Assembly (NCBI GenBank): GCA_003161835.1
Contig: PMNO01000645.1
Coordinates: forward strand, 1,944-7,037
Direction of reading: 5' to 3'
Origin: Myxococcales bacterium
GTDB lineage: Bacteria; Myxococcota_A; Polyangia; Fen-1088
Length of the DNA: 5,094 bases
Made by a program: the position numbers and the translations under genes. The notes under the pieces are model-generated. The model worked only from the letters and a program-made list of their open reading frames with translations. It searched no databases and was not told the origin of the DNA. Below are positions 1 to 5,094 of this stretch, in pieces (position 1 is the stretch's first letter; each line of letters opens with the position of its first letter).

Positions 1-1742
1 GGATCCACGGCCATCGAATAGGCGCCGCGGTCCCCGACGATGGCGGATCCGAGCGGGGCTACGATGCCGGTGCTTCGATCGCGCGCGAGCACACGAACTC
101 CGGTGGTCGGGCCCTCGGGCAGCAAGATCCCGTTGAGCATCACGCGACGCGCCAGCGGGATTGTCCCGGCGTATCCCGCCTCGGTCAGATTGTCCACGTG
201 CGCGATCGTCAGAGCGGCGCCGGGCATGGAGGCCGGCGGCACCACGGTGACCTTGTAGGCCCCGACGGGTAGCTCCGAGAAATTCGCCAGGCCAGTGTCG
301 TCGCAGAGCGCGTCGACGCGAACCGAGCCGGTGGCCGCGATCGTCGCGGGAATCGTTCCCGAGACCGACACCGTCCCGACGGCGTCCAGCTCCACCTCGG
401 ATTCCACCCGCACCCGGCTGCCCGCCACGGGACCGCTGCCGCTGTTGGTCAGGACCACGAGGGAGAAGGGACCGCGCTTGACCGCGCGCCAGACCACCTT
501 GAGCGTCGTGCTCGCATCGATGGCCATGCCCGAATCGATCGAGACCCGAGCCTCGGGCAACCCGGCCGCGACCGGCGGCACGATCACGGCCGACTGGATG
601 CCGGGGCGCGTGCGCACGGAAAACCGACCGTTCCCATCGCTGATCCCGACGGTGGAGGGGCGCATCCCCGCGCGCAGAACGACGCGCGCGCCGGCGACGG
701 GCGCGCCGTCACCGTCGAGAATCGTGCCATCCACATATGTTCCCGGGTCCACGGACAGCGTGGGCACCTGGACCGCGCTGGCGGTGAAGACCACCGGCGC
801 TAGATCACCGTCGGGAACGATCAACACGTCGTAGGCGCCGGGCGAAAGGAGATATGCGTCCACCGGACCATTCGCCGTGTACCCGTCAACCGTCACCCCG
901 GACGACAGCAGGCTGACCCGCACGTAGGCGGAGATGAAATGCTGGTTGGTGTCCTGGGGCGCGACGCTGAACTTCGTGCCCCGCAACAGGTTGATGTCTG
1001 GAACCACCGGATTGCCCGGGTCCAGCGTCACGCGCGTCTCCTGCACCGGGATCCCGAGGCCCAGGGAGTTGGGCGGGGTCACGCGGAACAGATACGACGC
1101 CGGCCCCGGGGCGTTCACGGTGACCACGGTATCGGCCAGACAGCGCAGGCCGGTATCCACGTCGACCGAGACCTTGTATTGCCCCTTGTTGGCCACCGGA
1201 AACTCGATCGTCGAGAACCGCGCCTCGGTGGGATCGCTGATCACGGTCGGGACGATCATGTCGACGTTCTGCCCGAAATACTTCACGGTCCATTTCCAGT
1301 TCGGCGCGTGACTGCCGGTCGACCCATACAGATCCGCGCGCATCCGGAGCTTGCTATTGGGGCCCGAGACGAGGTTGTCGGGCATCTGGGGGGTATTGAG
1401 CATCTGCGGCGCCACCAACGAGATCACCACCGAACACGCCGGAGGCCCGGCCGAGCCACCCGAGCCCGCCGAAAAGCCGCCGCCTCCCGAGAGACCGCCC
1501 GAGCCCACGCTACCACCCGACGCGGCGATGGCCCCGCCGGAGCCATAAGAGCCGCCCGAGCCGGCGCTGGTTGAACCTCCCGAAGCGGCGTTGGCATCGC
1601 GGCCCGACGCATCGGCGGTGCTGGCATCTGTCCCCGTAGAATGGTAGCTGGCGGAACTGGATCCTCCGCACGCGCCCGTTGCGCACACGAGCGCCACCCA
1701 GCAGCCGCGCACCAGGTGGCAATGGCTCCAGCGATCGGTCAT
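1..1742 (-). CDS. Large lipoprotein with Gly/Ser linker, PKD-like domain and tandem carboxypeptidase-regulatory-like repeats (3' end cut by window edge)
   Basis: This reading frame is open without a stop from the ATG at 1742 down to base 1, giving 580 complete codons, and continues outside the window. The N-terminus has basic residues (R4, R12), a short hydrophobic stretch and then TGAC-GG, so C25 is the likely lipidated cysteine. The -3 Thr is not ideal for a lipobox. Residues 26-52 are Ser/Thr/Ala/Asp-rich and 54-99 form a Gly/Ser linker. Residues about 103-210 look PKD/Ig-like: a W-x-W strand at 149-151, a G-x-Y strand at 187-189, and C103 and C201 as a possible disulfide. From about 270 onward come beta-sandwich repeats. 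The clearest (336-390) has the carboxypeptidase-regulatory signature V-x-G-x-I-x-D-G-D-G-x-P-V-x-G-A, then S-D-G-N-G-R-F. Related segments lie at about 426-504 and 530-580. Such domains are structural or binding modules, so no enzymatic role is visible. The start overlaps the stop of the upstream lipoprotein gene. The exact function is unknown; the export and domain calls are fairly secure. Confidence 0.88.
   Translation of the reverse strand, partial: MTDRWSHCHLVRGCWVALVCATGACGGSSSASYHSTGTDASTADASGRDANAASGGSTSAGSGGSYGSGGAIAASGGSVGSGGLSGGGGFSAGSGGSAGPPACSVVISLVAPQMLNTPQMPDNLVSGPNSKLRMRADLYGSTGSHAPNWKWTVKYFGQNVDMIVPTVISDPTEARFSTIEFPVANKGQYKVSVDVDTGLRCLADTVVTVNAPGPASYLFRVTPPNSLGLGIPVQETRVTLDPGNPVVPDINLLRGTKFSVAPQDTNQHFISAYVRVSLLSSGVTVDGYTANGPVDAYLLSPGAYDVLIVPDGDLAPVVFTASAVQVPTLSVDPGTYVDGTILDGDGAPVAGARVVLRAGMRPSTVGISDGNGRFSVRTRPGIQSAVIVPPVAAGLPEARVSIDSGMAIDASTTLKVVWRAVKRGPFSLVVLTNSGSGPVAGSRVRVESEVELDAVGTVSVSGTIPATIAATGSVRVDALCDDTGLANFSELPVGAYKVTVVPPASMPGAALTIAHVDNLTEAGYAGTIPLARRVMLNGILLPEGPTTGVRVLARDRSTGIVAPLGSAIVGDRGAYSMAVD
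1446..1583 (-). repeat. Gly/Ser low-complexity linker with repeated GSGGS-type units
   Basis: This stretch encodes residues 54-99 of the large lipoprotein, almost entirely Gly, Ser and Ala in units such as SGGS, GSGGS and SGGGG. At DNA level the plus-strand 12-mer GCCGCCCGAGCC occurs exactly at 1551-1562, and single-base variants lie at 1494-1505 and 1455-1466. Their offsets (57 and 39 bases) are multiples of three, so any slippage between units would keep the frame. It probably acts as a flexible spacer holding the folded domains away from the membrane anchor, a common design in myxobacterial lipoproteins (inference). Confidence 0.8.
1739..1742 (-). promoter_or_regulatory. ATGA stop/start overlap linking the two lipoprotein genes
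   Basis: On the minus strand the TGA that ends the upstream lipoprotein gene (1741..1739) shares two bases with the ATG of the large lipoprotein (1742..1740). The 20 bases before this ATG contain no strong Shine-Dalgarno; the best purine-rich match is a GGCGGA about 11 bases upstream. This combination points to termination-reinitiation coupling, so the two proteins are likely made together. The overlap is read directly from the sequence; the coupling is inferred. Confidence 0.75.
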
Positions 1743-2986
1743 CGATACTGAATCCGCCAGGTCATGCGCTGGTTGCAAGCCGACTGGGCGTTGATTTCGC
1801 CGCAGATATCCTTGTCCCCGCACGCCTGCAGGATGGCCTTGATTGCCTCCGCGTTGCGATCGGCAATCTCGACGCGAACGACGATCTCTTGACCCGATGC
1901 GAACTCGGATCCGTGCACCGTCAGCTGGGCCACGTCGTTGCCCAGGGGTTGCAGCGGCCCGGACGCCAGCCCCTTGAACCAATTGAAATGTATCGCTCCC
2001 GACGGCGGATAGGGATCGCCGTCGTCGTCGACCTTCCTCACCGAGAAGTTCTGGTCGTCATCGGCATTCGCGCCCGACACCACGGGACTGAGGGGATCGA
2101 CCGATGCCAGGCAGGGAAGCTGATCCCGCGCGACCGTGAGCTCGCGCGTGACGGTGAAGGGCGGCACGAGCGCCGCGTCCGGGTTCACGTAGCCGTCCTG
2201 GACCATCAGTTGAACGAGGTAGGTGCCTTCGATGTCGGGGACAAAACACCACGACGAGGTTGTTTCGCGGCTCGAACAGGTCGTTCCGGCCAACGCCCCG
2301 GTCGCCAGACCCGAGCCGGCCGCGCGCCTCACGAGCGACCACTCGAACTTCAGCCGACCCAGATCACCCGGATCGGCGTCGGTCGAATCATCGCCGGACA
2401 GCTCGATTTCCGCGTAGCGAGGAATGCCCGACGCGCCGTTGACCATGTGGGGCTTCACCACGCGGATGTTGGCGCTCGGTAGGTGGTTGAGCGGATTCAC
2501 CGGAAGGATCGCCGGCTCGACCGCGCCGTGGCGATCCGTGGCAAATGCCCAGATGCAAAATGGCTGGTCCGTCTCCGCGGCGGCGACGGTGTAGCTCTGT
2601 TGCGGCACCGGATCGTACGGCGGCCAGCGGCTGGGATCCCGGTAGTCGTTCGAACCAACCGGGCATGGGTTGCACGGCCCACCGCCCAAGGGGGATGCGA
2701 TGGGACAACCCACGGTGTGGGCCCAGGCCAACGACACCGCGTCGCCGTTGGGGTCGGACACGCTGGCGGTGAAGGTGGCCGGCAGATTCCGCCAGACCGG
2801 GCCGGCGGGGATGATTTGGGCGAAACGCGGCGGCATGTTGATGGGATCGGTGTAGAGGCAGCCCCCGCCGCAAACCGGAGCGGAAATCGCGATCAGCAGG
2901 CCCAGGCGGGCGCGATGACGGGCGAAATGACGGACGCTGGTTCGACTCAAGAGCAACCAATGGGCCAAGTGAAACCTCACGAACAT
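1739..2986 (-). CDS. Putative lipoprotein with three PKD/Ig-like segments
   Basis: The product is 415 residues from the ATG at 2986. The N-terminus has a long Arg/His-rich stretch, a hydrophobic core LGLLIAISAPV (residues 28-38) and then CGGGC. C43 (preceded by GGG) fits a lipobox better than C39 (preceded by Val), so I infer a lipoprotein anchored by C43. Segment one (about 66-160) begins like a PKD/cadherin-type repeat with DPNGD at 78-82. Segment two (about 173-285) is the clearest PKD-like domain, with L-S-G-D-D-S-T-D-A-D-P-G-D, a FEW strand, a C-F-x-P-D turn and G-x-Y-L-V-Q-L. Segment three (about 290-395) has DDDGDPYPPSG, an NWF strand and VVRVEIADRN. Many cysteines suggest disulfides and export. 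The frame stays open to an ATG at 3148, but that start would overlap the hydrolase gene and adds non-signal-like sequence. A TTG at 2968, preceded by GAGG, is another possible start. No catalytic motif is seen; the role may be partner binding at the envelope with its coupled neighbour. Confidence 0.85.
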   Translation of the reverse strand: MFVRFHLAHWLLLSRTSVRHFARHRARLGLLIAISAPVCGGGCLYTDPINMPPRFAQIIPAGPVWRNLPATFTASVSDPNGDAVSLAWAHTVGCPIASPLGGGPCNPCPVGSNDYRDPSRWPPYDPVPQQSYTVAAAETDQPFCIWAFATDRHGAVEPAILPVNPLNHLPSANIRVVKPHMVNGASGIPRYAEIELSGDDSTDADPGDLGRLKFEWSLVRRAAGSGLATGALAGTTCSSRETTSSWCFVPDIEGTYLVQLMVQDGYVNPDAALVPPFTVTRELTVARDQLPCLASVDPLSPVVSGANADDDQNFSVRKVDDDGDPYPPSGAIHFNWFKGLASGPLQPLGNDVAQLTVHGSEFASGQEIVVRVEIADRNAEAIKAILQACGDKDICGEINAQSACNQRMTWRIQYR

Positions 2987-3039
2987 GACCAGCCGGCGGC
3001 CCCAGAAAACCCCGCCGCCCGACGCGGAATTCGCAATCG

Positions 3040-3051
3040 GACAATGTTGTC
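3040..3051. promoter_or_regulatory. Possible operator: 12-base palindrome upstream of the lipoprotein pair
   Basis: GACAATGTTGTC has perfect 5-base arms around a two-base centre. It lies 54 bases upstream of the chosen lipoprotein start, in the 118-base gap after the hydrolase gene. A TTGACG that resembles a -35 box sits at 3067..3062 on the minus strand, so the palindrome falls roughly where a -10 would be, although no good -10 is present there. A regulator site or promoter for the lipoprotein pair is possible, but a short palindrome like this can arise by chance. Confidence 0.25.
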
Positions 3052-3104
3052 GCGTTCCGGGCGTCAAAGCAAAGCCGCGAGGCAATCCCAAGGCATTCCC
3101 CTTC

Positions 3105-3770
3105 CTACTTCGGGTCGCCCGCTCCGCCAACGCGCCCGGTCGTCGCATCGGCCACGAAGGCAGCGATGGCCTGCTGAACGCGCGCGTCGGACACCGCCTG
3201 CGCGTCGGGCGGCGCCGGCGCTTGCGGTGCGGCCCGTCCAGCGGCGCGCGTCACGCGGCCCCGAGGTACCTCCAACGAATGGTTGCCGCCCTGCACGATC
3301 AGCAACCGGCTTGGCGCGGCCATACGTTCGCGCACAGCGGCGAGCGCATCTAGCGGGCAAAGCGGATCGCGAGTGCCCTGGACGAACAGGATCGGGGTCC
3401 GCAACGCCAGCAAGACCTCGTCGCGGAGCGCGCCCGACGTGCCCCGCAGCGGGTATCCCAGACACACCACGGCGTCGACCGGTTCTTCGAGGGCAACGTG
3501 GCAGCCCACCCGACCGCCCATCGATTTTCCGACCAGTAGAGTGGTGGTCGCGGCCGGGTGCCGCGCGCGCGCGTCGGCGAGTGCCCGGCGGTGCGCCGCG
3601 ATCAGGACGGGCAACTTGTCGGGCGCCTTGCGACCGGCCAGCCGGTAGGGATAGTCGAGCGTCTCCACGGCCCCCAGCGGAGCCAGGCGTTCGCGCCACG
3701 CGATCATCCACGCCGAAGCGCTGCCCGCGCCCGCCCCCGGGGCAAATACGACAATAGCCGGTCCCGTCAT
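3105..3770 (-). CDS. Alpha/beta hydrolase, KANL3/Tex30-like (COG3571 type)
   Basis: The product is 221 residues from the ATG at 3770, a usual size for this small single-domain family. The first strand IVVFAPGAGAG supplies the oxyanion-side glycine loop. The nucleophile elbow is G-K-S-M-G with S83, the acid is probably D135 in the Q-G-T-R-D-P-L-C-P strand end, and the base is H164 in G-G-N-H-S. This is a complete Ser-Asp-His triad, so the protein is probably an active esterase-like hydrolase. Substrate is unknown, and there is no signal peptide, so it should be cytoplasmic. An Ala/Pro/Arg-rich stretch (about 172-196) separates the His motif from the last helix and looks like a loop insertion. 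The frame extends upstream to ATGs at 3836 and 3893. I chose 3770 because the protein then begins directly with the first beta strand and because a good promoter lies just upstream. AGGA sits 10 bases before this start. It may be co-transcribed with the lipoproteins downstream. Confidence 0.9.
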   Translation of the reverse strand: MTGPAIVVFAPGAGAGSASAWMIAWRERLAPLGAVETLDYPYRLAGRKAPDKLPVLIAAHRRALADARARHPAATTTLLVGKSMGGRVGCHVALEEPVDAVVCLGYPLRGTSGALRDEVLLALRTPILFVQGTRDPLCPLDALAAVRERMAAPSRLLIVQGGNHSLEVPRGRVTRAAGRAAPQAPAPPDAQAVSDARVQQAIAAFVADATTGRVGGAGDPK

Positions 3771-3809
3771 CAAGCCATCGTCCTGTGCGCGCGCGTCCCC
3801 ACCGTCGCC

Positions 3810-3839
3810 ATCATAGGTGCCGCATCGGTGGCGCATCAA
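3810..3839 (-). promoter_or_regulatory. Candidate sigma-70-type promoter for the hydrolase gene
   Basis: On the minus strand TTGATG (3839..3834) is followed, after 18 bases, by TATGAT (3815..3810). The -10 matches five of six consensus bases and the -35 matches four. Transcription would start near 3803, leaving about 33 bases of leader before the ATG at 3770. This also places the two longer upstream start codons at or before the promoter, which supports the shorter hydrolase. Prediction only. Confidence 0.45.
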
Positions 3840-3944
3840 TTTCCCGCCGCGACAATCCCGGATTCTCAAAAAACTGACTGTGTCGACCGCCAAAATGTCT
3901 GCGCTGGCCGCGCTGGATCAGGACGCATCCATTCCGTGGGGGGG

Positions 3945-3960
3945 TGGCACGAGGGATGCT
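3945..3960 (+). promoter_or_regulatory. Sigma-54 (-24/-12) promoter for the Cys-rich exported protein
   Basis: TGGCACGAGGGATGCT matches the RpoN consensus TGGCACG-N4-TTGCW at every fixed position except one (A for T at 3956). The essential GG (3946-3947) and GC (3958-3959) are at the correct spacing. Counting the C at 3959 as -12, transcription would start near 3971, giving a leader of about 42 bases that contains the GGAG ribosome site of the gene at 4013. Sigma-54 promoters need an enhancer-binding ATPase, normally bound 80-150 bases upstream, which here would be within about 3820-3890. I see no clear operator there. Confidence 0.6.
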
Positions 3961-4004
3961 GGGAGGGATACTGGAGCGTAAGACAAACCACGCCTTCCAA
4001 CTAC

Positions 4005-4008
4005 GGAG
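4005..4008 (+). promoter_or_regulatory. Ribosome binding site GGAG
   Basis: GGAG lies four bases before the ATG at 4013, a somewhat short but usable spacing. It fixes the start of the Cys-rich exported protein together with the signal peptide that follows directly. Confidence 0.6.
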
Positions 4009-4012
4009 ACCC

Positions 4013-5094
4013 ATGTCGACCACAAAGATTCTCTTCGGTTTCGCCTCGGCCGTTGCCATCGTGCTCGGCGCACCTGCATTTGCCAGCGCCCAGAGCTGCG
4101 CGTCGAACGCCGATTGCGCCAAGGGCACCACGTGCCAGGTGTCCGGGGTCTCCGGGACCACCCCGGCGCCTTCGGCGCCCCCGTGCGCGACAGGCAGCAA
4201 GTGTGATGTCGCGCCCCTTCCTCCCACTCCGACTCCAGCACCCGTGGTCATGACCTGTCAGCCAGCCCCCTGCCAGACGAGCGCTGACTGCGGCTCGGAC
4301 ATGGTCTGTCATTCCGAAACCAGCGAGACCTGTACCGGCAGCGGTGGGGCCGCGGTGCGTTGCGCCCCCGACGCGGTTTGCCCGGTGGTCCCGCCGCCAC
4401 CGCCGCCGGTTTGTACGCAGACAACCATATCGGCCTGTGTCTACAAGTGGCAGCTGCCCTGCAACACCGACAGCGACTGCGGCACCAGTTTCGTCTGCAT
4501 GCCGTCGGTCATTGGTTCGTGCGCCGGCTCCGGCAGCAGTGGCGGAGGTGTCGGCGTGGCCGCGGGCGGTGGAACCTCCTCGTCGCCAGGCACGGGCGGA
4601 GCGGCGTCGTCCGGCAAGGCAGATCCCACCGAAGTGCCTCCGTCCAGTAGCGACGGTGGAGCCGCCGCGATGGAGATGTGCACGACGACGTCTTCGTTCC
4701 CTGGCTACTGCCAGCCCAAGGCGACCACCTGCAATGTCGATTCGGATTGTCCCTCGGCCTGGACGTGCATCTCCGTCACGACCGCCGGCGGTATCGATGT
4801 TGGTGGCCCCGTTACCGGAGGTTCGACCCCCAGCAGCAACGCGGCCGGCCCGGCGGTCGATGGCGGCGCCAGCGGAGGAGCGCCCAAGAGCATCCCGACC
4901 ACCGTGACCAAGCTCTGCCAGTCGCCCCTGTCGTTTCCAGTCCGAGGCGACTCCAAGAATTCAGGTTCCACTGATCCGGTTGCGACAGGCAGCGGAAGTG
5001 GCCCGGGCTCCGCAACCGCCGGCGGGGGCCCCGCGGGGACGCCCGGCAATGAGTTGTCGACGGGGAGCAAACCACCGGCGACACCTTCCTCGGC
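4013..5094 (+). CDS. Secreted or surface Cys-rich repeat protein (3' end cut by window edge)
   Basis: The frame is open from the ATG at 4013 to the window end, giving 360 complete codons. Residues 1-26 form a Sec signal peptide: K5, then a hydrophobic core, then A-S-A before Q27, a typical signal peptidase I site. The first cysteine after it is C29, not a lipobox. The mature part has 24 cysteines. Four exact C-x4-D-C-x5-C motifs lie at 29-41, 87-99, 150-162 and 240-252, similar to the N-x-D-S-D-C-P-type motif common in myxobacterial secreted proteins and loosely to Dickkopf-like Cys-rich modules. Proline-rich (68-77, 127-132) and Gly/Ser/Ala-rich linkers (171-222, 258-292, 314-360) separate them. 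An even cysteine count and export suggest disulfide-knotted modules on the surface or outside the cell. The missing C-terminus may hold a membrane or sorting segment (inference). The function is unknown; an adhesive or structural role is only a guess. Sigma-54 control is likely from the upstream element. Confidence 0.87.
   Translation, partial: MSTTKILFGFASAVAIVLGAPAFASAQSCASNADCAKGTTCQVSGVSGTTPAPSAPPCATGSKCDVAPLPPTPTPAPVVMTCQPAPCQTSADCGSDMVCHSETSETCTGSGGAAVRCAPDAVCPVVPPPPPPVCTQTTISACVYKWQLPCNTDSDCGTSFVCMPSVIGSCAGSGSSGGGVGVAAGGGTSSSPGTGGAASSGKADPTEVPPSSSDGGAAAMEMCTTTSSFPGYCQPKATTCNVDSDCPSAWTCISVTTAGGIDVGGPVTGGSTPSSNAAGPAVDGGASGGAPKSIPTTVTKLCQSPLSFPVRGDSKNSGSTDPVATGSGSGPGSATAGGGPAGTPGNELSTGSKPPATPSS
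4097..4768 (+). repeat. Four C-x4-D-C-x5-C protein repeats
   Basis: The motif cores start at 4097, 4271, 4460 and 4730 (residues 29, 87, 150 and 240). Each keeps three cysteines with identical spacing and an invariant Asp before the second. In modules two and three a further cysteine follows after seven residues (C107, C170), and modules three and four have two extra cysteines before the core (C134 and C142; C223 and C233). This suggests a six-cysteine unit of which the core is the best kept part. The DNA between copies is not conserved, so the repeats are old or under selection at protein level only. Confidence 0.75.

Noticed and set aside
1..6. Window begins with a BamHI site, hinting at a cloned fragment end
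   Set aside because: Other GGATCC sites occur inside the window (for example at about 45, 1659, 1906 and 2635), and the reading frame runs straight through the first bases, so nothing biological can be concluded.
295..834. Plus-strand open frame of 179 codons
   Set aside because: It is antisense to the carboxypeptidase-regulatory-like repeats of the lipoprotein, with no motif and no ribosome site. The minus-strand frame is open throughout and makes domain sense.
939..1574. Plus-strand open frame of 211 codons
   Set aside because: Arg/His/Gly-rich composition without domains, fully inside the large lipoprotein gene.
1679..2482. Plus-strand open frame of 267 codons
   Set aside because: Antisense to the PKD-like lipoprotein. 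No recognisable domain; it spans the boundary of two well-supported genes.
3070..3104. Possible terminator after the hydrolase gene
   Set aside because: The similar blocks GGCAATCCC and GGCATTCCC are direct, not inverted, repeats, and no stem with a T tract is present.
2483..3757. Long plus-strand open frame (424 codons)
   Set aside because: It runs antisense across two genes with clear domain content, its product is Arg/Pro/Gly-rich without motifs, and it is the expected by-product of GC-rich codon bias on the other strand.
3914..3931. Inverted repeat TGGAT-N8-ATCCA as an activator site for the sigma-54 promoter
   Set aside because: Arms are only five bases and it lies about 15 bases upstream of the -24 element, too close for a typical enhancer site.
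3811..4251. Minus-strand open frame of 146 codons over the intergenic region and the start of the Cys-rich gene
   Set aside because: It would be antisense to a convincing signal peptide and Cys motif, and shows no domain of its own.
4705..5070. Minus-strand open frame of 121 codons, Pro/Leu-rich
   Set aside because: It is the complement of the Gly/Ser-rich linker of the Cys-rich protein; the composition is fully explained by that.

Overview
The window is GC-rich, with strong G/C preference at third codon positions. It encodes lipoproteins and secreted proteins with Gly/Ser linkers, PKD-like and carboxypeptidase-regulatory-like domains, and a Cys-rich exported protein. It also carries a near-consensus sigma-54 promoter. 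Together these suggest a large-genome Myxococcota (myxobacterium-like) chromosome. This is an inference from protein style, not from a marker gene.

Layout, left to right. From base 1 to 1742, on the minus strand, lies most of a large lipoprotein gene whose 3' end is cut by the window edge. Its product has a lipobox, a Gly/Ser linker, a PKD/Ig-like domain and then tandem carboxypeptidase-regulatory-like beta-sandwich repeats. Its start overlaps the stop of the upstream gene (1739..2986, minus) in an ATGA. That upstream gene encodes a second putative lipoprotein with three PKD/Ig-like segments. The two look translationally coupled and probably act together at the cell envelope. Further upstream on the same strand is a small serine alpha/beta hydrolase of the KANL3/Tex30 (COG3571) type (3105..3770), separated from the lipoprotein pair by 118 bases.

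A 242-base divergent intergenic region (3771..4012) separates the hydrolase from a plus-strand gene (4013 to beyond the right edge). This gene encodes a Sec-exported Cys-rich protein with four copies of an exact C-x4-D-C-x5-C motif set among Gly/Ser/Pro-rich linkers. The region holds a very good sigma-54 (-24/-12) element facing the Cys-rich gene and a plausible sigma-70-type promoter facing the hydrolase, so the two sides are probably regulated independently.

I see no RNA gene, CRISPR array, insertion sequence, phage gene or convincing terminator. Coding sequence covers nearly everything outside the two intergenic gaps (2987..3104 and 3771..4012). No known defence or biosynthetic system is recognisable. 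The most noteworthy items are the sigma-54 promoter in front of the repetitive Cys-rich exported protein and the coupled lipoprotein pair. Both large envelope proteins are poorly characterised types.
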